Shown one piece after another: positions 35,542-43,700 of a DNA stretch of 64,000 nt. The position numbers and the translations under genes were made by a program. How positions within the stretch are numbered: the stretch's first letter is position 1; each line of letters opens with the position of its first letter. Origin of the DNA: Candidimonas nitroreducens (GTDB lineage Bacteria; Pseudomonadota; Gammaproteobacteria; Burkholderiales; Burkholderiaceae_B); the NCBI RefSeq assembly GCF_002209565.1, contig NZ_NJIH01000015.1:1-64000 (forward strand), read 5' to 3'. A model generated the notes under the pieces. That model worked only from the letters and a program-made list of their open reading frames with translations. It was not told the origin of the DNA and did not search any database.

Positions 35542-35903
35542 CTGGTCTCCTGGTTTGTGGGTAGGCTTCTCGATAAGGCGCCGTTGTTGTTATGTAGCGA
35601 GCCAATCTTTTGCCCCCGACGCAGGGCTGGCGGCCGGTTGTTCCAGACATGGATCCGCCGTCGATGCGAGTGTATCCCTTGGTATGCCGAACCGCCAGAG
35701 TGTGTGGCTGGATGCCGACAGGCGCCCGGCTTGCGTGGCCGGATCCGGAGCCTGCTCTGCCCCGTGCCTACGTCGTGCAACGATGCGATACTATTACTAT
35801 ATGATTCAAATGTGTCGATATTTGTTGATACATTAGAAACAAAAAACCGATGTTTCGCGTACTCAGAACATACCCAAAACATACCCAAGAACATTGCCTG
35901 CCC
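35542..35903. other. Divergent intergenic region, 362 bases
   Basis: Lies between the MFS gene (minus) and the beta-propeller lipoprotein gene (plus). The first 230 bases are GC-rich without recognised features; from about 35780 to 35880 it is AT-rich and should carry the plus-strand promoter. An imperfect palindrome is at 35810-35833. No regulator gene is adjacent. Confidence 0.6.
35810..35833. promoter_or_regulatory. Candidate operator palindrome in the divergent region
   Basis: ATGTGTCG (35810-35817) and TGATACAT (35826-35833) are inverted copies matching at six of eight positions around an 8-base AT spacer. It lies 70 bases before the lipoprotein ATG. The pattern fits a dimeric repressor or activator site but no specific regulator can be named. 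Confidence 0.35.
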
Positions 35904-37043
35904 ATGAAAAAAGCCGTCACTGCATTGACCGCCGTTGCCTTGGCCGCATCCCTTGTGGGCTGCTCGGACAGCTCCAGCGATGAGTCCCACGTTCGCCGGG
36001 AAGGCGAATCTTCCTTCTATCGCCCCAAGAACCTGGCGCTGCAGACGGTGGATGGCGTACCCGGGAGGCTGCTGCGTGTGCTCAATGAGGACGACACCTT
36101 GACGACCTGCAGCACCAGCGCGACCGGCGAGCTGTCGGCCTGCGGCATACAAGAGATGGCCGGCGCCGACGTCGTGTACCAGATGGTGGTTCATCCGCGC
36201 ACCGACACCTTGTACTTCCTGCAGTACGGCACGGACTCCGTGCTCGTATGCCAGGGGGCCAACGGCCCGCAGCTGTCCTGCGCCCCGGCGACGGGGGGCG
36301 GCGCCCTGAAGGCGCCGTCATTCATGGCCCTCGATGCGAATGGCGCGCGCGCCTACATAGTCAACGATGACAACACGCTGGCCGTCTGCGAGGTTCGCGC
36401 CGACGGCACTTTCAGCGGCTGCAGCGCGACCGATGCCAACGGAACGCTGGAAACCCCCGTCTCGGTCGGCCTGGCATCGGGTGACTACGGCACCCACGCC
36501 TATTTCCTGAACGGCGAGACCCGGCCCGTCATCACGGCCTGCACGCTTGCGCCCAGCGGCCTGCCCAGCAGTTGTCACGCCGAGAACAATGCCCTGTTCA
36601 CTGCGCCGACCGCCATGGCTTTCTCCCCCAACGGCAAATATGCCTATATCGGCAATCTCGACGATACCCTGGTGACCTGCAGCGTGGGCGACGATGCCTC
36701 GCTTTCTTCCTGCCGGGCCGTCGACACCAATGGCCAGGAGCTTTTCGGAGGCATCCAGACAATCGCGGTCGACGCCGCCGGCGCCAATGCGTATGTCGTC
36801 AATGCGCGCAACAGCAGCATCACGCACTGCAAGCTGGCGGACGGCGGCGCGAGCTTCGGCGCGTGCAGCCCATACAGCATCGACGGCTTCGAGGTCACGA
36901 CCGACCTCGCGCTCGGCGAGAACGCAGGGTCGCGAACCCTGTTCGTCACCAGCCTTTCCAATAGCTCGGTCTACGGCTGCGCGCTCGATGCGCAGGGCCG
37001 TTTCGGTGCGTCCTGCATCGCCACCAGCTTCCTGGAACAGTAA
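35904..37043 (+). CDS. Secreted lipoprotein with beta-propeller-like repeats and paired cysteines
   Basis: 379 residues from ATG at 35904 (MKKAVTALTAVALAASLVGC), a classic lipoprotein signal with lipobox LVGC; the frame upstream to 35850 is ignored. The mature part shows repeated units of about 40-50 residues with the pattern xTxCxVxxDGxFSxC (DTLTTCSTSATGELSAC, NTLAVCEVRADGTFSGC, DTLVTCSVGDDASLSSC), alternating with strand phrases such as GARAYIVND and GKYAYIGNLDD. This fits a seven-bladed YVTN/lactonase-like propeller, each blade pinned by a disulphide. Function unknown. The next gene starts 9 bases later, so the two form an operon. Confidence 0.8.
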   Translation: MKKAVTALTAVALAASLVGCSDSSSDESHVRREGESSFYRPKNLALQTVDGVPGRLLRVLNEDDTLTTCSTSATGELSACGIQEMAGADVVYQMVVHPRTDTLYFLQYGTDSVLVCQGANGPQLSCAPATGGGALKAPSFMALDANGARAYIVNDDNTLAVCEVRADGTFSGCSATDANGTLETPVSVGLASGDYGTHAYFLNGETRPVITACTLAPSGLPSSCHAENNALFTAPTAMAFSPNGKYAYIGNLDDTLVTCSVGDDASLSSCRAVDTNGQELFGGIQTIAVDAAGANAYVVNARNSSITHCKLADGGASFGACSPYSIDGFEVTTDLALGENAGSRTLFVTSLSNSSVYGCALDAQGRFGASCIATSFLEQ

Positions 37044-37052
37044 CAGCCGTTC

Positions 37053-38075
37053 ATGTCCATTCAGGGCCCGCGACCAATGACAAGCCAGACTTCAACGATG
37101 ATACGAAACTTTCTCACTATCTGTTTTTTGCCGCTGGCGCTGTTTTCCGGCGCCGTCCAGGCCGAGACGCTCTATTACAACATCGCGCATGCGATCAATC
37201 ATTCCAAGTACATCGATTGGGCGGTGCGCGAGGGCGCCAACGGCATCGAGGCGGACTTGCGCTTTACCGACGATGGCGAAGTGCTCAAGTTCCAGCACGG
37301 CTCGCCCTGCGAGTGCCGGTTTCCCAATTTGTGGGGCGTGCTGTGGAAGGAGACCGAGGTCTGCCAGCAAATGATGTCGGTGGACCCCACCTACCGCCCC
37401 GACCCCCTGCTGCCGGACACTGTCACGGTCAAGTCTGCAAAAGACGCCTGCCTGGTCAATGAGACCAGCCGCGGCTTCCTGAACACACTTGCCGGCAAGT
37501 CCGCAATAGCCTTGTTCATCGTCGACAGCAAGGTAGGCGACAGCGTCGCCAAGAACGACACCGCCCGCTCGGCCGCCGGCCGCAACGTGATTGCTGCGCT
37601 GGTCGCGGATCTGTTCGACAAGGGTTACAAGGGGAAGGTGATCGTCGGGGTCGACAAATCGAAATTCCAGGCCTACAGCAAGGCCGCCGCCGAGGCCGCG
37701 CGCGCGACACGCTACGCGGATCGCATCTACATCAGCTTCGACGAAGACGGCAACAGCACGAAAAAGGCGCGGGCCACCATCGACCTGCTGACTTCATTCG
37801 CTGCCGGCAAGGCTGTATACGGCAACGGCGTCACCGCCAATTGGCGCGGGGATTTCGAAGACTCCTTCAAGGCCGGCGTGGACGCCGAATCCAAAGGCAG
37901 CGTGCGGATGAACTACATATGGACCCTGGACAAGGTGGCATCAATGACCGACTACCTTGCCCTGGGGGTGCGCGGCATCATGACCAATAGCCCCAAAAAC
38001 GTGATGACCGCGCTGCAGCCCTTTACCGCTCCGGGCAAGAACGGACGCATGGCCAAGCCCGAGGATCCGCTTTGA
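37053..38075 (+). CDS. Secreted sphingomyelinase D/phospholipase D-like protein (SicTox-type GDPD fold)
   Basis: 340 residues if started at 37053; ATGs at 37077 or 37098 are equally possible and 37098 gives the neatest signal peptide (MIRNFLTICFLPLALFSGAVQA). Counting from 37053, His46 (IAHAIN), Glu66 and Asp68 (GIEADL) and His82 (FQHGSPCEC) reproduce the two catalytic His and metal Glu/Asp of spider and Corynebacterium phospholipase D with nearly the same spacing. Cys86 and Cys88 follow His82 as in those toxins. A later FIVDSK and IWTLDK...GIMTN match the second metal ligand and C-terminal barrel motifs. Predicted to act on choline-lysophospholipids or sphingomyelin outside the cytoplasm. 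Substrate is inference. Confidence 0.78.
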   Translation: MSIQGPRPMTSQTSTMIRNFLTICFLPLALFSGAVQAETLYYNIAHAINHSKYIDWAVREGANGIEADLRFTDDGEVLKFQHGSPCECRFPNLWGVLWKETEVCQQMMSVDPTYRPDPLLPDTVTVKSAKDACLVNETSRGFLNTLAGKSAIALFIVDSKVGDSVAKNDTARSAAGRNVIAALVADLFDKGYKGKVIVGVDKSKFQAYSKAAAEAARATRYADRIYISFDEDGNSTKKARATIDLLTSFAAGKAVYGNGVTANWRGDFEDSFKAGVDAESKGSVRMNYIWTLDKVASMTDYLALGVRGIMTNSPKNVMTALQPFTAPGKNGRMAKPEDPL

Positions 38076-38150
38076 CCGGCCAGCCGCTTTTTGTTCCGGA
38101 TCCCGGCGGCGCCGGCGGTGCCCGGCCGCGGGTTGCGCACAATACGCGAT

Positions 38151-38175
38151 AAAGTATCTTCTTTGTAGATACTTT
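38151..38175. terminator. AT-rich palindrome between convergent genes
   Basis: AAAGTATCT (38151-38159) and AGATACTTT (38167-38175) are perfect inverted copies around TCTTTGT, with an extra T following. It lies between the phospholipase-like gene and kynU, which converge, and could end both transcripts; the low GC of the stem makes it weak. An operator function is less likely at convergent ends. Confidence 0.5.
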
Positions 38176-38186
38176 TACAGAGACCC

Positions 38187-39437
38187 TCAGGTCACGGCGG
38201 AACGCGTCGCGCCGGCATCGTAGGCCTGGCGCTGCAGGATGTCGGCCAGCGTGTCCACCGCGTCCCAGACATCGGCGTAGCTCAAGTACAGCGGGGTGAA
38301 GCCGAAGCGCATGATGCCGGGCTCGCGGTAGTCGCCAATGACGCCGCGCCCGATCAGCGCCTGCATCACCGCATAACCCTGCGGGTGCGTGAAACTGACG
38401 TGGCTGCCGCGCAAGCCATGCTCGCGCGGCGTGTCCAGCGTCAGTGGCTGCCCGGCGCAGCGCTCTTCGACCAGGCCGATGAACAGGTCGGTCATCACCA
38501 GGGACTTGCGGCGCAGCGCGGCCATGTCAGTGCGGGCATACATGTCCAGGCCCACTTCTACCATCGCCAGCGAGGTGATCGGCTGCGTGCCGCACAGGGC
38601 GCGGGCGATGCCGGGGTGGGGCGCGAATTCGGAGCTCATGGCAAACGGGTTGGCGTGGCCCCACCAGCCCGAGAGCGGGTGGCCGAAGCGCGCCTGGTGG
38701 CGCTTGGGCACCCAGATGAAGGCCGGGGCGCCCGGGCCGCCATTCAGATATTTGTAGGTGCAGCCGACGGCGAAGTCGGCGTTGGCCTGTTCCAGCTCTA
38801 CGGGCAGGGCGCCGGCCGAATGCGCCAGATCCCAGACGATCAGCGCGCCCTGCGCGTGGGCGTGCGCGGTCAGGCCGGGCATGTCCAGCAGCCGGCCGCT
38901 GCGGTAATTCACGTGCGTCAGCATGACCGCGGCGACGCTGGCGTCGATGGCCTGTGGCAGCTCTTCGGGTGCGTCCACCAGCCGCAGCGTGTAGCCGCTA
39001 TCCAGCCATTGCGCCAGGCCCTGGGCGATGTAGACGTCGGTGGGGAAGTTGCTGCGTTCGCTGACGATGACGCGGCGCTGCGCCGTGGCGGGGTTTTCCG
39101 CCTGCATGCGCAAGGCGGCGGCCAGCGCCTTGAACAGATTGACGGAGGTAGTGTCGGTGACCACGACCTCGCCGGGCTGCGCGCCGATCAGCGGCGCCAG
39201 TTTGTCGCCGAGCCGGCCCGGCAGCTCGAACCAGCCGGCCTTGTTCCAGCTGCGTATCAGGTCTTCGCCCCATTCCTGCTCGACCACCTGGCGGGCGCGC
39301 TGCAGCGCGGCCTTGGGGCGCGCGCCCAGCGAGTTGCCGTCCAGGTAGACGATCCCCGCGGGCAGTGCGAATTCCTGCTTGAAATGGGCCAGCTCGTCGG
39401 CCCGGTCGAGGGCGAGACAGTCGTCGCGGGTAGTCAT
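38187..39437 (-). CDS. kynU: Kynureninase
   Basis: 416 residues from ATG at 39437 ([14 protein letters not shown]), with GGAGCC upstream. A PLP enzyme that splits kynurenine to anthranilate and alanine in tryptophan breakdown. Motifs: [13 protein letters not shown] at the start, [24 protein letters not shown] with the PLP-binding Asp, and Lys229 in [12 protein letters not shown] that binds PLP. Length is normal. It stands alone here; kynA and kynB are not in the window. A possible minus-strand -10 box (TATAAT) lies at 39585-39590. Confidence 0.96.
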   Translation of the reverse strand: MTTRDDCLALDRADELAHFKQEFALPAGIVYLDGNSLGARPKAALQRARQVVEQEWGEDLIRSWNKAGWFELPGRLGDKLAPLIGAQPGEVVVTDTTSVNLFKALAAALRMQAENPATAQRRVIVSERSNFPTDVYIAQGLAQWLDSGYTLRLVDAPEELPQAIDASVAAVMLTHVNYRSGRLLDMPGLTAHAHAQGALIVWDLAHSAGALPVELEQANADFAVGCTYKYLNGGPGAPAFIWVPKRHQARFGHPLSGWWGHANPFAMSSEFAPHPGIARALCGTQPITSLAMVEVGLDMYARTDMAALRRKSLVMTDLFIGLVEERCAGQPLTLDTPREHGLRGSHVSFTHPQGYAVMQALIGRGVIGDYREPGIMRFGFTPLYLSYADVWDAVDTLADILQRQAYDAGATRSAVT

Positions 39438-39865
39438 GGAGGCTCCGGGGGAAAGGGCGGTTTGTGGGGCCCGCAAGAGGCAGTGCCCGCCGGGCCGGGG
39501 CCGGCACGGTTGTGCCGGGCCTGCGGCGCAGCGGGCTCGGCCTTGCGGGCTTGGAATCGCAGGCTGAAAAACAGCAGTCGAAAAATTATAGGCTGCGGGC
39601 TCTGGATTTTTATTGCGTATCGGGCCGCCGGGTTTTCATTTAATGGGTTTGTGCCGCGATGCGCCGCAAGAATCCTGCGCGCGGTTGCCCGGTATGAGGC
39701 CGGGTCGCGCGCAGACTCGATTCGTGCCGGGCATGGGCGTGCCGGGCATGGCGGCGGGCGGGGCAGGGCGGCATCGCGGAATTGGCCAGCTCGGCTTCTG
39801 CGAATTGTGGCCGGGCTCCTGCCGGCCCACACTGGAGCCCATCCAGACATCACGGCGAGGCAGTC
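39438..39865. other. Divergent intergenic region before the Tad locus, 428 bases
   Basis: Between kynU (minus) and the pilin gene (plus). An AT-rich patch at 39560-39650 holds TATAAT on the minus strand (39590-39585), a -10 candidate for kynU without a good -35. A 13-bp direct repeat, GTGCCGGGCATGG, occurs at 39724-39736 and 39739-39751, about 115 bases before the pilin ATG. No clear plus-strand promoter or sigma-54 site was found. Confidence 0.55.
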
Positions 39866-40147
39866 ATGCGGCGATCATTGCGGCGCTTAGGTACACGGCA
39901 GTCCGGCCAGGGCATGACCGAATACATCATCGTGGTGGCGCTGGTGGCCGTGGCGGCAATTGCCGTCTATCAGCTGTTCGGCCAGGTCATACGCTCCCAG
40001 ACCGCAGCCATGGCCAAAGAATTGGCCGGCGAAGACGGCAGCGAACTTTCGCGCATGGCACAATCCGCCGCCGAATCGGCCGCGGCGCAGGCCGCCGCCA
40101 AATCCCTGAAGTCTTTCACCGGCAATGCCGCGGAGGGCGGCCAATGA
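39866..40147 (+). CDS. Flp-type pilin / Tad pilus subunit
   Basis: 93 residues from ATG at 39866. A short basic leader (MRRSLRRLGTRQSGQG) is followed by MTEYIIVVALVAVAAIAVYQLFG, the class IVb prepilin pattern with Glu at +3 relative to cleavage after Gly16. The Ala-rich mature part has about 77 residues, longer than a minimal Flp pilin. It would be processed by a prepilin peptidase and assembled through the TadA-C and CpaC proteins encoded downstream. First gene of the locus; overlaps the next (ATGA). Confidence 0.85.
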   Translation: MRRSLRRLGTRQSGQGMTEYIIVVALVAVAAIAVYQLFGQVIRSQTAAMAKELAGEDGSELSRMAQSAAESAAAQAAAKSLKSFTGNAAEGGQ

Positions 40148-41595
40148 AACCGCGCTTTTGCGTGCGCGTCCAATGCGCCCAGTCGGGCCAGGCCCTGGTG
40201 CTGGGCATGCTGCTGGCGGCCCTGGCATCGCTGGCGCTGCTGCGCTACTTCGCGGCTGGCCAGGTCGCCGGCGCCAAGGCGCGCCAGCTGCATGCGCTGG
40301 ACACCGCCGCCTACAGCGGCGCCCTGGTGCAGGCCAGGGCAATGAACATGCTGGCCTACCTGAACCGCGCGCAGATCGCGCACCAGATCGCCATGGCGCA
40401 CCTGGTCACACTCGGTTCGTGGGCGCTGTATGCCGATGCGCAGGGGCGCCAGGCCGGCAGGGGTAATCCGCCGGCCTATCTCATCGCCATGCTGTTCGGG
40501 GCGGCGCACGGCGCGGCCTACCAGTCCGCCGTGGCAGCGGCTGGGCCGGCCGGCGCCCTGGCAAGCCGCGACGGCGAACTGGCCGCTGCCTATGCCGCCC
40601 ACGACGATGTGGTGCAGCGCGTTTTCGGCGCTGTCCAGCACGAGGTCGTGGCCGGCCTGCCCGACGCGCGCCTGGCCGCCATGCAGCAGGTACTGGCGCA
40701 CAATTACCCCGAATGGGATGCCAATGTACACCAGGGGCTTCCTGCGGGCGCCTCGAGCGCAGCAAGTGCGCCGGCCACGGTAGGCGCATCGATTGCAACG
40801 CAGGCAGAGTCGATAGCGGGCGCCGTGCCGCAATTCGGGGCGGGCGGCCTGTTCGATATTACGGTGCGCGACGACAGCTGGCCCGGCTTCGTGCGGGCGT
40901 ACGCCGGGCACCGCCAGTTGCACGGCTTCGTGCAAGACGTGGCGCGCCTGTACGGTTTTCTGGATCCACGCGACCACACCTTGCAAAGCCCCTGGGTGGT
41001 CGACGAGCGCTGTCCTTGGCTGCGCCATGAACTGCGGCGCCGCGGCACGACCCAGATCGACGCATACGGGCGCTGGCAGTCCATCGACACCGAATCCTTC
41101 CATGCCTTGCGCTCGAACCGCTGGATAGGCTGTTATTTTCGGGAATATTCGATGGCGTGGGGCTGGGTGCCCAGCGCTCCAGGCCAGGCACCGGGCGCCG
41201 CCTACGTGGAAGACGCGCCCGAAGATTTTTCCGCCCAAGACTTCTGGCGTTGGGTCAGCGAAGCCACCAACTGGGACATCCACGCCGGCGACGCCAACCC
41301 GCTGGCCAACTCGCGCGCCGTGGCGGGCCGCCAGCGCTGGCGCGGCGGCGGCCTGCCTACTTATTTCGACGTGGCGCAGTCCGGCGATACGGGCGCCTTC
41401 GGTTTCACGGTCGAGTTCCGGCACCCAGGCCCCGAGGGCGTACTGCTTACCAGCCGCAGCGCTGCCCAGACCTTCTTTGCCCGCCCGCAGCCCCGCGCCG
41501 ACGGCTTCGAAGAGGCCGCCAATCTGTTCCATCCCTATTGGCAGGCCAGGTTGGTGTGGCCGGGGGCCGAGGCTTCAGAACGGGGGCTTCCATGA
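40144..41595 (+). CDS. TadG-like pilus-associated protein
   Basis: 483 residues, starting at ATG 40144 inside the pilin stop. An N-terminal hydrophobic segment (QSGQALVLGMLLAALASLALL) preceded by a Gln-Ser-Gly-Gln turn matches the TadE/TadG class of minor pseudopilins, followed by a large extracytoplasmic domain with Trp-rich segments and a few Cys. No von Willebrand A domain is evident, so it is TadG-like only in position and N-terminus. It probably caps or stabilises the pilus. Overlaps the next gene (ATGA at 41592). Confidence 0.68.
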   Translation: MKPRFCVRVQCAQSGQALVLGMLLAALASLALLRYFAAGQVAGAKARQLHALDTAAYSGALVQARAMNMLAYLNRAQIAHQIAMAHLVTLGSWALYADAQGRQAGRGNPPAYLIAMLFGAAHGAAYQSAVAAAGPAGALASRDGELAAAYAAHDDVVQRVFGAVQHEVVAGLPDARLAAMQQVLAHNYPEWDANVHQGLPAGASSAASAPATVGASIATQAESIAGAVPQFGAGGLFDITVRDDSWPGFVRAYAGHRQLHGFVQDVARLYGFLDPRDHTLQSPWVVDERCPWLRHELRRRGTTQIDAYGRWQSIDTESFHALRSNRWIGCYFREYSMAWGWVPSAPGQAPGAAYVEDAPEDFSAQDFWRWVSEATNWDIHAGDANPLANSRAVAGRQRWRGGGLPTYFDVAQSGDTGAFGFTVEFRHPGPEGVLLTSRSAAQTFFARPQPRADGFEEAANLFHPYWQARLVWPGAEASERGLP

Positions 41596-42692
41596 TTGCT
41601 CGTTATTCCGCGCGTGTGCCGCGCCCGGGCCTGGGGTATGCAAGCCTGGGGCGTGCGGGTCTCGGGCGTGCAAGTTTTGGGCATGCGAGTCTTGGGTATA
41701 TAAGTCTTGGGCATGCGAGTGTCGAACTTGCGAGTCTCCGACTTGCAGGTGGCCGATGTGCAGGCCCAGGGCTGGCGAGTTTCCGGCGTACGGGCCTCCT
41801 GTGTAAGAGTCCTGGGTGTACGGGGCCTCAGTGTGGCCAGGCCGCGGCGGAAGCCCTGGCGGTACTGCTCTTGCTGGCCTCTCTGTGGGTCGGCACGGCC
41901 TGGCTGTTGCGCTGGCAAGATATTGCCATGCAGGCCCAGCATGCCAGCCGCTACGCCGCCTTCGCGGCCAGCCGCGATGCCGACGCGCAGCCGCTGGAAG
42001 ATATCCGCCACGGGTATTTTGCCGGCTCCGCCCATATGTGGCGCGACCGGCGCGGTGCGAGCCTTTTAAGCTCCGGGCGTTCCGAAGTGTCGCTGCAATT
42101 GGCGCGCGGACAGGCGCTGGGAGCCGCGGCGCAGCCTGGTGGCGAACATCCCGACGCCGGCGACCTGCGTCAGGGCTGGCGCATCGAAGACGCCGGCGTG
42201 GTCACGGCACGGGTCGGGGTCGCTGCAGGCTCGCCTGCCCCTGCGGGGGCACCCTCTGTTTCCGGGCTGGCGCAATACGACGCCTGGCGGCCCAATATCC
42301 GGCGCCACGCCGCAATTCTGGTCGGTGCGGGCCATGCCTCTTCCGACGCGCAGGCGCAACTGCGCGTGGCAGGCTCGGGCCTGGGCTGGCTCGACCCCGC
42401 CGATCGTTCGTATGCGCTGGGGCGCCAGGTGCAGGCCTGGGCCGGCGGCCTGGATCGTCCATGGGGGCGCACCGCGCCTGTTTTCGACTGGCTCGGCCCA
42501 TGGGCTGGCCGCGTCCCACAGCAGCATTTGCGGCCCGCGGCGGGTGCGCGGCACACGCCGGCCGTGCAAGGCATGCAGGGCGCGCAAGACGCGCCAGTTG
42601 CGCCAGTTGCGCCAGCCGCGCTGGGTACGCTTGCCACGCAGGCGGCGCGGGGCATCCAGGACTCGAGCGGGGGCGGCCATGTTCATGACTGA
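41592..42692 (+). CDS. TadE-like minor pilin with repeat-bearing N-terminal extension
   Basis: 366 residues from ATG at 41592. Residues about 80-125 carry the TadE signature: CGQAAAEALAVLLLLASLWVG then a polar heptad region. Before it lie about 75 unusual residues built of five-residue units (LGYAS, LGRAG, LGRAS, LGHAS...), encoded by a 15-bp tandem repeat, which may have pushed the start upstream of an ancestral one. The C-terminal part is Ala/Pro-rich with PVAPVAPA. The gene ends inside a 37-bp tandem duplication that also supplies the next gene's start. Confidence 0.65.
   Translation: MIARYSARVPRPGLGYASLGRAGLGRASFGHASLGYISLGHASVELASLRLAGGRCAGPGLASFRRTGLLCKSPGCTGPQCGQAAAEALAVLLLLASLWVGTAWLLRWQDIAMQAQHASRYAAFAASRDADAQPLEDIRHGYFAGSAHMWRDRRGASLLSSGRSEVSLQLARGQALGAAAQPGGEHPDAGDLRQGWRIEDAGVVTARVGVAAGSPAPAGAPSVSGLAQYDAWRPNIRRHAAILVGAGHASSDAQAQLRVAGSGLGWLDPADRSYALGRQVQAWAGGLDRPWGRTAPVFDWLGPWAGRVPQQHLRPAAGARHTPAVQGMQGAQDAPVAPVAPAALGTLATQAARGIQDSSGGGHVHD
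41635..41760 (+). repeat. 15-bp imperfect tandem repeat in the TadE-like gene
   Basis: About eight degenerate copies related to TCTTGGGCATGCGAG, giving Leu-Gly-x-Ala-Ser pentapeptides in the gene's frame and Cys/Trp-rich peptides in the +1 frame. Copies at 41675-41730 are the most alike. Since 15 is a multiple of three, copy changes keep the frame. Confidence 0.8.
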
Positions 42693-42742
42693 TCTCTATC
42701 CATACGGGGGCGGCCGTGTTCAAGACTGATCTCTATCCATAC
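42669..42742. repeat. 37-bp tandem duplication spanning a gene boundary in the Tad locus
   Basis: Bases 42669-42705 and 42706-42742 differ at only two positions. Copy 1 holds the stop of the TadE-like gene; copy 2 holds the GTG start of the next gene. As 37 is not a multiple of three, the copies are read in different frames. Confidence 0.92.
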
Positions 42743-43519
42743 ATCGACGCGATTTCCCTTTGTCTAGGGCGGGCGAGGGCGGTCGCGCCGCGGCAGTCAT
42801 GGCCATGCGTCCCGCAGCGCCGGCCGCCGTGGGCCTGGCGCGCTGCGATTCTGGTATGGCTGTGTGGCTGCGCGTGGCCTGCCACTGGCACGGTAGCGCC
42901 GGATCTCGCCCTGGCACGCATTCCGCAGATGTCGTGGCAGCCGCCGCAGGCAATCCGCGCGTTCGGCCTGCCCATGACCTGGCGCGGCATGCGTTCCAGC
43001 CTGCCCTTGCCACAGGCGGCTCGCGCCCTGGCCGAACATACCGGCGTGTTGCGGCAGGTGTGGGCCATGCCGCGGCGCGTAGTGCTTGCGGGCACTCACG
43101 GAACCACGCATTGGGTGGCAGAACTGGTTGTGCAAGGCCAAGGCACCACCGGTATCTTGTCCAGCATGCCGGCCGATGCCGCCGGCTTGCGTCGGGCCGT
43201 CGACGCGCGCGCCGAGCTGCGCATGGGCTGGATGCCGCCGCAGGCGTATTTGCGTGCCAGCCATGTGTCCGGCGAAGCGGGCCGGCGCGTGCAGCAGCAG
43301 GTCTATGCCGCGCCCTGGCCACCGGCCCGGCTGCGAGTCCAGGTGGAAGAGAATCTGCAGGCACACGGCTGGCTGCGCACCGCGGTGGGTGACATCCCCA
43401 AGCCCACCGCATCGGAAACCGTACGGGCCTGGCGCAAGAACGGCCAGAGCCTGCTGCTGACCTTCGTACCGCTGGCCGCGGGCAGTGCCGTATACGTACG
43501 GCTCGATACAGATCCTTAG
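42716..43519 (+). CDS. Hypothetical protein of the Tad locus, possibly a lipoprotein
   Basis: 267 residues from GTG at 42716; no other in-frame Met occurs before residue 70, so the start is uncertain and lies in a duplicated 37-bp segment. A hydrophobic stretch AAILVWLCGCAWPATG (about 43-58) could be a late signal peptide with a lipobox (LCGC). The rest is soluble, with Arg/Trp-rich strands. No family recognised. Its place between TadE-like and cpaB genes suggests a pilus-linked envelope role. Confidence 0.6.
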   Translation: MFKTDLYPYIDAISLCLGRARAVAPRQSWPCVPQRRPPWAWRAAILVWLCGCAWPATGTVAPDLALARIPQMSWQPPQAIRAFGLPMTWRGMRSSLPLPQAARALAEHTGVLRQVWAMPRRVVLAGTHGTTHWVAELVVQGQGTTGILSSMPADAAGLRRAVDARAELRMGWMPPQAYLRASHVSGEAGRRVQQQVYAAPWPPARLRVQVEENLQAHGWLRTAVGDIPKPTASETVRAWRKNGQSLLLTFVPLAAGSAVYVRLDTDP

Positions 43520-43700
43520 CATTCCGCAGCCCCTGGCATGCCGTACTCCCTCGCAGGCCAGGGTGTATTTCACGTATTTCTTCTACGGGTCTATAGCGGC
43601 CGCCCGGCCAGGCGGCTCGGCCCGGATTCAAGAGCCTGCCGCCTGGCAGCCAGGCGTTTCAGCAACACACAGTCCGTGCATTCCGATCCGGAGGTTTCTC

